64,000 nucleotides of DNA, taken from the NCBI GenBank assembly GCA_946407015.1, contig CAMJML010000005.1, positions 1 to 64,000 of the forward strand. Reading direction: 5' to 3'. This DNA comes from an uncultured Selenomonadales bacterium (GTDB lineage: Bacteria > Bacillota > Negativicutes > DSM-1736 > Dendrosporobacteraceae). Below are positions 8,241 to 16,709 of the stretch, piece after piece (the first letter of the stretch is position 1; each line of letters opens with the position of its first letter). The position numbers and the translations under genes were made by a program. Below the pieces are notes generated by a model that ran no database searches, had not been told where the DNA came from, and worked only from the letters and a program-made list of their open reading frames with translations.

Positions 8241-9917
8241 ATGGCGGAATATACTTTCGGTGCAAACATTATAGAAAATCTAACAACGGGGATGTACCAA
8301 GATTCTAAGGTGATCTACCGCGAGTATATTCAAAATGCTTGCGACCAAATTGATAAAGCTGAAAAACTTGGGATTTTAAAGCCTCGAAATCTCTACAGCA
8401 AATACCCCGATTTAGGTCAGGGTGTTGTTGATATTTGGCTAAAACCAGAAGAACGGTACATAGTGATAGAAGATAATGCTACGGGGATTAAGGCTGGGGA
8501 ATTCCAAAGGATACTTGGCAATATTGCCGATTCAGATAAGATCATGGGGCAGGACAAGGGATTTCGAGGAATTGGAAGGCTATGTGGACTGGCTTATTGT
8601 AAACGTCTTGTATTCACTTCACGTTGGGCTGGTGAAGATATAGTTTCCATCATGTCGTGCGACGCACTCAAGATGCGCAAGATGATAAATGAAGCTAACA
8701 CCAAAGTGCAGAAACACTCAGCAAGCGATGTCCTCAACGCAATGATTGAGTTCAGCACTCGCCCTGCCAATAAAAAAGATGTAGAACACTTTTTTCGAGT
8801 CGAGTTAATTGATATAAACGATGAAAACGAGGAACTTTTTGGTGGTAAAGATGAAGATAATCTTGAGCAGCTAACAGATTATCTTTCATTCGTTGCACCC
8901 GTACCGTACCAAGCTAATTTCATTTATCGTTCAGAGATATATACCCATGCAAAAGAAATAAATACCAGAATTGATGAGTATAACATCAGGATTAATGGTG
9001 AGCAGATTTTAAAGAAATATAAAACCCATCTAAAGACGGGTAATGGGAGAGATGATGTTTTTGGCGTAGAATTTTATGATTTCTACACTAATGATAATTC
9101 CCTTATTGGATGGATGTGGTTCGGCAAGACGTCCTTCAAAGCTGCAATAAAAGAAGAGGAAATCAGCCGTGGATTGCGGTTGCGTAAAGAAAACATTCAA
9201 ATTGGCGAAGACGATACTTTACGAGATATGTTTACCCGCGAAGCGAGCAAACGTGGCAACAATTATTTTATTGGAGAAATTTTTGCTGTTTCGCGAGAAT
9301 TAATACCGAACTCTCAACGCTCTTATTTTAATGAAAATCCTACCAGAATTGAGTTTGAACACAAACTCAAAGATTACTTTAATAATACGCTATATTACAT
9401 ATATTATGAAGGTTCGGATATCAACAGCAGCATTAAGAAGATAAATTCGTATCACGATAAAGCCTCAGAATTCGAAAAGAAAAAGGCGCAAGGCATCTTT
9501 TTGACTACCGAGGAACAAGAGCGTGAAATGCACGAGTTGAAAGTAAAAGAACAAGAGGCGGAAAAGGCAAAGAATAATCTTGAGAAAAAACGTGAGGGCG
9601 GGCGCTCAATATTAACTTCTCAAATTATTGAACGGCGAACAAAAGAAATTGGCGCACTCGGTATATATAAAACTTCAGATAAGAAAACACAAGAATCTTT
9701 GCAAGAAACGTACGAGAATTCTGAAGATGAAGCTGATGTTGCACCATATAAACCCAAGAAAAAATTTCTTATAGACACAATGTTCCCCTGTGCCAGCAGA
9801 AATGAACGGAAGCTTTTATCGGAGACTCTGGAAAAGATTTTCGCCATTATTCAGAAGTCAATGGACAAAAAGACTTCTGAAAATCTTATTAATAGAATTA
9901 AGGATGAACTTAAATGA
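8241..9917 (+). CDS. GHKL (Hsp90/MutL-like) ATPase of the HerA-NurA operon
   Basis: 558 aa. GHKL motifs: N box YREYIQNACDQ (26-36, Glu28/Asn32/Asp35), IEDNATGI (76-83), and the lid/G2 box KGFRGIGRLCGLAYCKRL (106-123). The middle is an Hsp90/MutL-like second domain; residues about 415-460 are a strongly charged coiled coil; the C-terminal 70 residues are a separate small helical region. Prokaryotic GHKL ATPases of this kind occur in conflict systems as ATP-driven clamps (MORC/MutL-like), but the subfamily is not one I can name. ATG 8241 follows TAGGAG; the 3' end overlaps the radical SAM gene by ATGA. Confidence 0.85.
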   Translation: MAEYTFGANIIENLTTGMYQDSKVIYREYIQNACDQIDKAEKLGILKPRNLYSKYPDLGQGVVDIWLKPEERYIVIEDNATGIKAGEFQRILGNIADSDKIMGQDKGFRGIGRLCGLAYCKRLVFTSRWAGEDIVSIMSCDALKMRKMINEANTKVQKHSASDVLNAMIEFSTRPANKKDVEHFFRVELIDINDENEELFGGKDEDNLEQLTDYLSFVAPVPYQANFIYRSEIYTHAKEINTRIDEYNIRINGEQILKKYKTHLKTGNGRDDVFGVEFYDFYTNDNSLIGWMWFGKTSFKAAIKEEEISRGLRLRKENIQIGEDDTLRDMFTREASKRGNNYFIGEIFAVSRELIPNSQRSYFNENPTRIEFEHKLKDYFNNTLYYIYYEGSDINSSIKKINSYHDKASEFEKKKAQGIFLTTEEQEREMHELKVKEQEAEKAKNNLEKKREGGRSILTSQIIERRTKEIGALGIYKTSDKKTQESLQETYENSEDEADVAPYKPKKKFLIDTMFPCASRNERKLLSETLEKIFAIIQKSMDKKTSENLINRIKDELK

Positions 9918-11896
9918 GCCAACTGAAAATCCTGCTCTTAGAGCCTAACTATAAGAACAAATATCCACCTATGGGATTAATGAAACTGGCAACTTACTAT
10001 CGTTGCCGAGGCGACGATGTTCGATTTTATAAAGGCGATCTGAAGACTTTGGCCGTCCGGCTTTTGTTTGAAGAATATTGGGAGAATATTGACAAAGAGA
10101 ACTCTGTTGTTGACAATGCAGTGTATAACTTCATTGTCAAGCGAGGGGCCTCAAAGATTATAGAATATATCAAGACAGGCAAGCACGCTCCGCTTGAGAT
10201 GATAGCGGAGTTTTCGCGTTCATCAAGCGAAACTGCAGAGTGTTCCATTAAGGATTTACTTGCTGTTATGAATAGTTATCGCAATCGTTATAAAAGGGGA
10301 GATTATCCGAAGTTTGATAGGGTTGGAGTAACAACACTGTTTACTTTCTATTGGAAGGAAACCATAGATACTATTTTATTCGCAAAAAAACTCTGTAAAG
10401 AGAATGGAGCAGTTCATGTTGGTGGTATAGCTTCGAGCCTTGTGCCTGATTACATTCAAAACGAGACAGGTATATACCCTCACGTAGGCTTATTGAATGA
10501 ACCATACACTTACGACAAAGATGAAAAGGGTAATATCATAATCGATGAATTGCCCTTAGATTATTCAATTCTTGAAGAAATTGATTATCGCTTTCCGACA
10601 GAAAACGCATATTTCGGTTATATGACTCGTGGTTGTGTTAACCGCTGTGCGTTTTGCGCTGTTCCCAAATTAGAACCGGATTACTGTAATTATATAGGGA
10701 TCAAATCGAAAATTCAAAAAGTTGAAGAGTGTTTTGGAGCAAAAAAAGACCTATTATTGATGGATAATAATGTTTTTGCATCTGAATGCTTCGACAGAAT
10801 AATGAATGAAATCAAAGAATGTGGTTTTGCAAAAGGAGCAACCTACATACCTGCAAACGAATATGATATAGCTTACCGCAATTTATGCGAAGGTTTTAAT
10901 CTTGGCGAAGAAGATGGGCAGAAAGTCTACAACGACAGGGCTTATTTTAGGAAGCTCGTAAAAATATATGATGAGATAACCGAGCGACTTGAGGGTGAGG
11001 AAAAAGGAACATTTTATAGCGAGCGTGAAAAGATGGGATTGCTTTATCCCGAGACGGCTTCAAAAGAGAACATTATTGCTTTTAATGAAACAGCAAAAGC
11101 ATTGTATGATAAATTATTCAAAAAAAATGAGCGGATGCGTTTTATTGACTTTAACCAAGGATTAGATGGTCGACTTGCAAGCGATGAAAAGATGCAAAAA
11201 ATCTCTAAAATCGCCATTCGCCCACTTCGCATTGCTTTTGATCATTGGAAAATGAAAGACACTTACGAAAAGGCTGTTAGAACAGCGGCAAAGCATGGTA
11301 TTCGTGATTTGTCGAACTATCTTTTGTATAATTTTTGCGACCACCCCGATGAGCTTTACGAGCGCATGCGCTTGAATATCAATTTGTGTGAGGAACTTGG
11401 CATTGCAATTTATTCGTTTCCGATGAAATATCATCCGATTGATGACCCTGATTATTTTCGAAATAGAGATTTTATTGGACAACCACATTGGAACAGAAAA
11501 TTTATTAGAGCCATACAAGCAGTACTGAACTCTACGCACGGAAAAATAGGTAGGGGTAAGACTTTCTTTGAAGCAGCTTTTGGTAAAGACGTAGAAGAGT
11601 TTCATAAAATTCTGTGGATGCCTGAAGCGTTGATTATCCAGCGATATAAATATGACCAAGAAAAACGTATTGAACATTATGGGGATCAACCAAGTCCTTA
11701 TGACAAGGTGGATACGGAAACTGGAAATATAACTTCCACTTGGTGGGCAAAGTTCAATGCACTTGACGATAGGCAGCGAGATAAGATTGAGCAGATTATT
11801 GCAGAAAACAAATTCGCCGATAACGATATTAATATCGATGACGTGGAAATCCGGGAAGTTCTAACGTTTTATCAGATAAAACGAGATGAAACATAA
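9914..11896 (+). CDS. Radical SAM protein with B12-binding-like N-terminus
   Basis: 660 aa. The N-terminus (KILLLEPNYKNKYPPMGLMK, 5-24) is Rossmann-like as in cobalamin-binding radical SAM enzymes, but lacks the cobalamin-ligating DxHxxG. The [4Fe-4S] motif is TRGCVNRCAFC (238-248; Cys241, Cys245, Cys248). A long insertion (about 290-370) separates the core barrel from strands resembling RIAFDHWKM and the C-terminal helical region. The start overlaps the GHKL stop (ATGA), so it is part of the same transcription and translation unit. The substrate is unknown; DNA or nucleotide modification is an inference from its partners, not shown by sequence. Confidence 0.85.
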   Translation: MSQLKILLLEPNYKNKYPPMGLMKLATYYRCRGDDVRFYKGDLKTLAVRLLFEEYWENIDKENSVVDNAVYNFIVKRGASKIIEYIKTGKHAPLEMIAEFSRSSSETAECSIKDLLAVMNSYRNRYKRGDYPKFDRVGVTTLFTFYWKETIDTILFAKKLCKENGAVHVGGIASSLVPDYIQNETGIYPHVGLLNEPYTYDKDEKGNIIIDELPLDYSILEEIDYRFPTENAYFGYMTRGCVNRCAFCAVPKLEPDYCNYIGIKSKIQKVEECFGAKKDLLLMDNNVFASECFDRIMNEIKECGFAKGATYIPANEYDIAYRNLCEGFNLGEEDGQKVYNDRAYFRKLVKIYDEITERLEGEEKGTFYSEREKMGLLYPETASKENIIAFNETAKALYDKLFKKNERMRFIDFNQGLDGRLASDEKMQKISKIAIRPLRIAFDHWKMKDTYEKAVRTAAKHGIRDLSNYLLYNFCDHPDELYERMRLNINLCEELGIAIYSFPMKYHPIDDPDYFRNRDFIGQPHWNRKFIRAIQAVLNSTHGKIGRGKTFFEAAFGKDVEEFHKILWMPEALIIQRYKYDQEKRIEHYGDQPSPYDKVDTETGNITSTWWAKFNALDDRQRDKIEQIIAENKFADNDINIDDVEIREVLTFYQIKRDET

Positions 11897-12258
11897 TTGG
11901 TAAAAAGGATACAATTGTATAGAGAATTATAGCTGTATATATTTGATACAATGGAGAGGTTTATCCACCAATAAATATATATAGCGTACTTTATCAGTGA
12001 AAATAAACGGGGAACAGGGATTTTGTTTTACAGATAGAAAAGCCATGTAAGACTAAAAACAGATCACCTATCCCCTTGTGTTTATTAGAACCGATTGATG
12101 CTCACATGAAACTGCTTGCCGTTTCAATTTAAATACACAGTGTGTGCTTGTGCTTATTATGGGCGACGTTAGAGGATGGTGCATTACTAGATTTCTTCAA
12201 AAGTGGCTACATATTGAAGTGGCTTGAAAGATTAAACAGTATTGAGTAAGGGATCGAT
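11897..12258 (+). other. Gene-poor stretch with a coding remnant
   Basis: No intact gene. Bases 12160-12249 read WATLEDGALLDFFKSGYI and so on to a TAA at 12247-12249, which looks like the C-terminal tail of a lost protein. No clear terminator after the radical SAM gene was found. Confidence 0.4.
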
Positions 12259-12615
12259 TTGGAGATAAATAAAGTTAAGGATCTATCGTATGATGAGTTG
12301 CGTGCATTATACAGGAGCTTCCTATATAACCAGAGCATTTCAACAGCAACAGCCAATACTACTTTTGTGGATACCTTCTACCTTTGGAGGAAAGGAAGTA
12401 AAGACCTGTTCTGAAATGCGGTAGCCTCTACTGATTTTGAGAATGAGGCAAAGAATTCGACTGGCAATGTTAACTCACTTGTTAATAGTTACTTATCTCA
12501 TCTAAGAAGGTTTTGTTTGTTTTTAGCTTCTTGTGGAACTACCGAGCCATCTGCGCCTAAGCTGGAAAGGACTGCTAAACGTGCGTATTCTTGTAAGAAG
12601 AAAATGAAATGTTGA
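12259..12615 (+). pseudogene. Decayed gene with an in-frame TGA
   Basis: From TTG 12259 the frame reads as good protein (MEINKVKDLSYDELRALYRS ... FVDTFYLWRKGSKDLF), hits TGA at 12412-12414, then continues in the same frame with NAVASTDFENEAKN ... NSLVNSYLSHLRRF up to TGA 12613-12615. This looks like the N-terminal region of a longer accessory protein that has lost its remainder. Family not recognised. It lies between the radical SAM operon and the recombinase. Confidence 0.6.
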
Positions 12616-12730
12616 AATTCCTGACCCATCAATCGATCAGGTTGAGTTTTATCTATGATTCATGATTTTACTTTTGCATACATCTGGTGATTTTTATTTT
12701 CAGGTGGCATTGCATTGACGTTACAGAACG

Positions 12731-12770
12731 GCCAAAACCCCTTGAGGTTCAAGGAGGTTTGGCTGTTTTT
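12731..12770 (+). terminator. Rho-independent terminator
   Basis: Stem GCCAAA..CC.CTTG with loop AGGTT and matching CAAG.AGG.TTTGGC, followed by TGTTTTT. It insulates the recombinase gene from upstream transcription. Confidence 0.8.
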
Positions 12771-12872
12771 GGTTTCTTTGACTTTCGAGACGGGCTCTTT
12801 CGTTCTGTTTATATTGTAGACATTGTGTTATAATAAATAACAATATAGAACATAAAGGGCTGGTGCGATAGT

Positions 12873-14636
12873 GTGAAGCAAACGAAAGAAAATGTAGGGG
12901 AACAGATTGCGATCTATTCCCGTAAATCTAAATACACAGGAAAAGGCGAAAGCATAGAAAATCAAATCGAGCTTTGCAAACAGTATATCCGTGCCCATTA
13001 CCCCAATTGTAAAGACGATGGTATCTTAATATATGAAGATGAAGGGTTTTCGGGAGGCAATACAGAACGTCCTGAATTTAAGAGGATGATGGCTGAGGCA
13101 CGGGCAAAGAAGTTTTCAGCGATTGTCTGCTATCGCCTTGACCGCATAAGCCGTAACATAGGTGACTTTGCTAAGTTGATAGAGGAATTAGACGGCTTGA
13201 AAGTTTCCTTTATTTCTATTAAGGAACAATTTGATACTTCCTCTCCTATGGGTAGAGCTATGATGTATATTTCCTCTGTATTTTCCCAACTGGAACGTGA
13301 AACGATTGCCGAGCGTATACGCGATAATATGCATGAGTTATCTAAAACTGGGCGTTGGCTTGGCGGTACATCACCCACAGGTTATGTTTCAGAGCAAGTG
13401 GAGAAGGTAACGGTAGATGGGAAAACCAAGAAAGCCTGTAAGTTAAAACTCATTCCCGAAGAAGCAGAACTCGTTAAACAGATTTACAAGGTGTTCTTGG
13501 AAACAAATTCATTGACGAAAACGGAAACTTACTTTATTCAAAACGGTTATAGAACGAAAAACAAGAAATTGTTTACCCGCTTTGCTCTCCGTAATATCCT
13601 TACCAATCCTGTATATATGATTGCTGATGAAGATGCTTATCGTTACTTAATCGAAAACGAAGTAGATTTGTTTGCCGAAAAAGAGGATTTTGACGGTGAG
13701 CATGGCGTTATGGCATATAACCGTACCATTCAAAAATCCGGGAAGGCTAACCAAATACGCCCAATGAACGAATGGATTGTAGCTGTAGGGAAGCACATAG
13801 GTCTGATCAAAGGCACGGAATGGATTCAGGTTCAGGAATGCTTAGAACAGAATCGGTCCAAGTCCTTCCGTAAACCTAGAAGCAACGTCGCGCTGCTTTC
13901 CGGTCTTTTGTTTTGTACCTGCGGTGACTATATGCGTCCTAAACTAAGTCAACGGAAGGATGCACAAGGAGAGTTTATTTATTCTTATCTTTGTGCCATG
14001 AAAGAAAAAAGCCGTTCTCATGTTTGCAAGATGAAGAACGCCAACGGAAATATGCTTGATCGAGTTGTATGTGAAGAAATAAAACGACTTGGCGCAGACA
14101 GTTCAGAATTTATTCGTCAGCTTGAGCTTGGTAAAAAACAACTGGAAGGCAATCGTGAAGAATATGACGATAATTTAGAGCGCCTGCGTGGTGTACTCGC
14201 GGAGAATGAAAAAGAGATTGCCGGGCTGGTATCGTCACTCTCCAAAGCGGCAGGTACATCAACTGAGGGTTATATCATTAAAGAAATTGACGAGCTACAT
14301 GGCAAGGGTGAAATAATGAGAAGCCGTATTGCTAAAATGGAAAGCCTTACAGCCAGTCATGCCCTTTCTAATATTGAGTGTGATATTATCCGTCAGATGC
14401 TAACAACCTTTAAGGATACGATAGACGATATGAGTGTTGATCAAAAACGCGCCGCCCTACGCACCTTTGTGAAAAAGGTGGTTTGGGACGGCGATAATGT
14501 TCATGTGTATCTATTTGGCTCTGATGATAGCGGCGGTATTGAATTGCCGCAGGATGAATTCCTTTCGGAAAGCGGCGGTGGACTTACTGAAAATGAGGGG
14601 TATACTGCTGAGCCGTTATGTGAGAATAGCAAATGA
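12873..14636 (+). CDS. Large serine recombinase of the left element
   Basis: 587 aa; GTG 12873, weak ribosome binding site. Resolvase domain at the N-terminus: AIYSRKSK with the catalytic Ser19, [22 protein letters not shown] and the [12 protein letters not shown] helix; then a recombinase domain (about 175-300), a zinc ribbon ([12 protein letters not shown] ... [15 protein letters not shown]), a coiled coil, and a C-terminal [14 protein letters not shown]. It enters the middle sigK segment at its very 3' end: its TGA (14634-14636) lies inside sigK sequence. That position is typical of a recombinase gene placed at one end of its own element, and makes this the likely integrase/excisionase of the element covering 1-14625. 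Confidence 0.9.
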   Translation: MKQTKENVGEQIAIYSRKSKYTGKGESIENQIELCKQYIRAHYPNCKDDGILIYEDEGFSGGNTERPEFKRMMAEARAKKFSAIVCYRLDRISRNIGDFAKLIEELDGLKVSFISIKEQFDTSSPMGRAMMYISSVFSQLERETIAERIRDNMHELSKTGRWLGGTSPTGYVSEQVEKVTVDGKTKKACKLKLIPEEAELVKQIYKVFLETNSLTKTETYFIQNGYRTKNKKLFTRFALRNILTNPVYMIADEDAYRYLIENEVDLFAEKEDFDGEHGVMAYNRTIQKSGKANQIRPMNEWIVAVGKHIGLIKGTEWIQVQECLEQNRSKSFRKPRSNVALLSGLLFCTCGDYMRPKLSQRKDAQGEFIYSYLCAMKEKSRSHVCKMKNANGNMLDRVVCEEIKRLGADSSEFIRQLELGKKQLEGNREEYDDNLERLRGVLAENEKEIAGLVSSLSKAAGTSTEGYIIKEIDELHGKGEIMRSRIAKMESLTASHALSNIECDIIRQMLTTFKDTIDDMSVDQKRAALRTFVKKVVWDGDNVHVYLFGSDDSGGIELPQDEFLSESGGGLTENEGYTAEPLCENSK

Positions 14637-14729
14637 AATCTTAATGCACCTGCGGAGCACACGAAGAATCCGATCAGAAGTGAGTCTATATGATCCCATC
14701 GGTGTTGATAAAGAAGGAAATGAGATAAC
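14626..14729 (+). pseudogene. sigK: Middle segment of split sigK (sporulation sigma factor K)
   Basis: In frame from 14626 the sequence reads [12 protein letters not shown], then [18 protein letters not shown]. This matches the SigK region around ENEILMHLR ... DPIGxDKEGNE, at the end of sigma region 2 and start of region 3. To the left the reading stops being SigK at about 14626, where the recombinase A gene begins to read; to the right it stops at the 11-bp core 14719-14729. The 3' part resumes at 52601. The 5' part of the gene is not in the window. Typed here as a broken gene; it is probably restored by excision during sporulation. Confidence 0.9.
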
Positions 14730-14746
14730 ACTAACTGTTTATCTGT
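14719..14746 (+). other. Left attachment site of the skin-like element
   Basis: Core AATGAGATAAC (14719-14729), followed inside the element by CTAACTGTTTATCTGT (14731-14746). The same core is at 52601-52611, and the reverse complement of the inner arm, with four mismatches, is at 52581-52596. The core lies on the Gly-Asn-Glu codons of sigK, the same place as the AATGA recombination point described for the B. subtilis skin element. Confidence 0.85.
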
Positions 14747-14752
14747 GCTATC

Positions 14753-16336
14753 TCATTCCTTAGGGAGCCTTGGATAGAGCACTAGCGTGAAATCATCATC
14801 ACGTTGGTGCTTTTCTTTTTTATAAGTAGCATACTCCAGGACTGATTTAAGCATTTTATTCTTGATGGCCGGATCGGCGGTATCGTGATAGATTTCCAAG
14901 ATTCTTTTAACGTTAGGAATTACATCTTTCCGTGCTTGCTCCCGCTTTTCCTCAGCTTTAATTGCGGCTTCAGTCTCGGCGATTGCAATTTGGACTGAAG
15001 CAATCCGCTCAGAGAGTTTTTGCGAGCGATCGAGATAGGTGGCTTCATCGTAGATCCGTCTTTCCAGCAGTTCATGGAGTCGTTCTTTTTGCTGGCCAAG
15101 CTCTTTATACTCTTTCGTAAGATTTTGCAGGATCTTCGTTTTAAAATCAATTACGTTAGTATCCTGTTCTTCGGGTGGGCATTTGCTATATTGGTGTATG
15201 TATTGAGCCAACCAAGATGCTAGTCCTTCAAGGACTTTCTTCTCAACATACTCAAAGCGGCTGCTTTTATTGGGGCACTGGCTATTGTGGCAAATGATAT
15301 GAGGGTACTGCTGGTGGGCATAAGGCCTGTAAATCATGGAATTGCCACATAGCTCGCATTTAATCAAGCCGGCTAGGGGATTCGTAATACCATTAGCCAA
15401 TTGATAGGGTACATGATATTTACCCTTCAAAATAGTCTGAGCTTTATTGTATGTCTCCATTGTGATCAATGGGACGTGTTTTCCTTCAGCAACAATCCAT
15501 TTGTCACGTGGCCTGGTTTTCGTATCTTTTTTCTTGCCAGGAGTGATGGACTTTTTGATCTCTTTTTTCTTCCATCTTACAAGGCCAGCGTAGATTTCAT
15601 TTTTAATGATATTAAGAACAGAGGAGGCTTCCCAAGGTTTGCCGGTATAGGTCGCTTTACCAAGACGGTTGAGCTCAGCAGCAATCTTGCTGGAGCCCAT
15701 CTTTACGCCATTATCATCATGAGTATAAAGTTCAAAGATAAGCTGGACCACCGGTGCTTGATCCGGATGGGGGATCAGGGTGCGCTCCTGGCGGTTCTTA
15801 CGTTCGATGAGATAGCCATAAGGAGGTCTGGTGCCGATGTAATTGCCATCTTCAACAGAACGCACTCTGCCGCCTTGCAGCCGGCGGGTGATGATCTTGA
15901 GCTCTTTACGAGCCATAAAGGCCTCAAATTCGGTATATTCCTCGTCGAATTCGTCATTAAGGTCGTAGACTTTACGCGGAGTGACAATAAGTGTATTCGA
16001 GTTTTTGAAGGTCTTTAAGATAAGGCCTTGATCCTCCATATCACCACGACCAAGCCGGTCAATCTCCATGCAAAAGACGGAACGCCATTTCCCATCGCCG
16101 ACCTCTTTAAGGAGCTGCATCATTTCCGGACGATGAATAATGCTTTCCCCAGACTCGAGTTCCGGAAACACTTTGGTGATATTTACGTTCAACTCTTTCG
16201 CAAGCTTATATAATTCTTTTCTATGTTTGGCGAGTGTCTCGCCTTCACCGCGTGCTTCTGCTTCACGATCCTCACGCGATTTACGCAGGTAAAGAGCGCA
16301 AGGCTCCAAGCTCTCAGGAGTATGTCTTTGTCGCAT
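14753..16336 (-). CDS. spoIVCA: SpoIVCA-like large serine recombinase of the skin-like element
   Basis: 527 aa. Resolvase domain with [11 protein letters not shown] (catalytic Ser20), [14 protein letters not shown] and [11 protein letters not shown]; recombinase domain; zinc ribbon (KCELCGNSM ... CHNSQCPNK); C-terminal coiled coil. Its stop lies 24 bp from the attachment core, and it faces the sigK middle segment head-on, the same arrangement as spoIVCA next to spoIVCB in B. subtilis. AGGTGA at 16341-16346 serves ATG 16336. In the model system this enzyme excises the element in the mother cell to rebuild sigK; that role is inferred here from position and family. No convincing SigE promoter was found upstream. 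Confidence 0.88.
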   Translation of the reverse strand: MRQRHTPESLEPCALYLRKSREDREAEARGEGETLAKHRKELYKLAKELNVNITKVFPELESGESIIHRPEMMQLLKEVGDGKWRSVFCMEIDRLGRGDMEDQGLILKTFKNSNTLIVTPRKVYDLNDEFDEEYTEFEAFMARKELKIITRRLQGGRVRSVEDGNYIGTRPPYGYLIERKNRQERTLIPHPDQAPVVQLIFELYTHDDNGVKMGSSKIAAELNRLGKATYTGKPWEASSVLNIIKNEIYAGLVRWKKKEIKKSITPGKKKDTKTRPRDKWIVAEGKHVPLITMETYNKAQTILKGKYHVPYQLANGITNPLAGLIKCELCGNSMIYRPYAHQQYPHIICHNSQCPNKSSRFEYVEKKVLEGLASWLAQYIHQYSKCPPEEQDTNVIDFKTKILQNLTKEYKELGQQKERLHELLERRIYDEATYLDRSQKLSERIASVQIAIAETEAAIKAEEKREQARKDVIPNVKRILEIYHDTADPAIKNKMLKSVLEYATYKKEKHQRDDDFTLVLYPRLPKE

Positions 16337-16439
16337 GGGATCACCTACTTCTATGTATGATTGAAGTTTATCAATAAGATATTGTAATGACTTAATTTAT
16401 TTTCAATAAATAATAAGGATTTTCCTGCGATTTAATGCT

Positions 16440-16458
16440 GAGTGAAATTTGTTCACTC
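16440..16458. repeat. 19-bp palindrome upstream of the recombinase gene
   Basis: GAGTGAA-ATTTG-TTCACTC with 7-bp perfect arms, about 105 bp upstream of the start of the SpoIVCA-like gene and between it and the divergent rsgA leader. Could be an operator. Confidence 0.5.
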
Positions 16459-16566
16459 GTATGCCTTCAATAAATATACTTATTATGAACTGGAGGGTAA
16501 GACTCCTGTCACACTAATATATAAGGATTTTACTATATTTATCCTAAATAATGAATGATAAAGTTA

Positions 16567-16575
16567 TGGTATAAT
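16567..16575 (+). promoter_or_regulatory. Extended -10 promoter of the rsgA-like gene
   Basis: TGG-TATAAT (TATAAT at 16570-16575) is an extended -10 box; no strong -35 is seen at 17 bp. It precedes the leader ORF by about 27 bp. Confidence 0.55.
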
Positions 16576-16601
16576 ACGAAGTAAGAAAGGAGTTGTATTT
16601 T

Positions 16602-16658
16602 ATGTTTAATATATATAACGAGCAGTCTGTATTGCACCGGGAGGTGCCTACACTGTAA
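16602..16658 (+). CDS. Putative 18-aa leader peptide
   Basis: AAAGGAG (16586-16592), ATG 16602, peptide MFNIYNEQSVLHREVPTL, TAA 16656-16658. Its last codons include the GGGAGG (16639-16644) that can pair with CCCTCCC downstream. The short ORF, good ribosome binding site and competing stems resemble ribosome-controlled attenuators. Confidence 0.5.
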   Translation: MFNIYNEQSVLHREVPTL

Positions 16659-16701
16659 ATTGTAGCCCTCCCATTATTTCAGCAATAGAAATTAAGGGAG
16701 G
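16639..16701 (+). promoter_or_regulatory. Possible translational attenuator before the rsgA-like gene
   Basis: Three short segments: GGGAGG (16639-16644, in the leader ORF), CCCTCCC (16666-16672), and GGGAGG (16696-16701, the Shine-Dalgarno of the GTPase gene). The middle segment can pair with either of the others. Pairing 1:2 frees the ribosome binding site; ribosomes holding segment 1 would let 2:3 form and hide it. Confidence 0.5.
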
Positions 16702-16709
16702 TACCCCAT

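Noticed and set aside
11162-11689. 175-aa ORF on the minus strand
   Set aside because: Antisense to the radical SAM gene; composition is that of a shadow frame.
14600-14760. tRNA gene as integration target
   Set aside because: The target sequence reads as sigK; no tRNA cloverleaf is present.
14497-14763. 88-aa ORF read as an independent gene
   Set aside because: Its first part is a shadow of the recombinase, its middle is the sigK segment and its tail lies in the element. It is only a chance open frame across the junction.
15401-16018. 205-aa ORF on the plus strand
   Set aside because: Antisense to the SpoIVCA-like recombinase, whose domains and motifs are clear.
16352-16359. CATACATA as a SigE -10 box for the SpoIVCA-like gene
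   Set aside because: A transcript from there would start inside the ribosome binding site, and no -35 fits.
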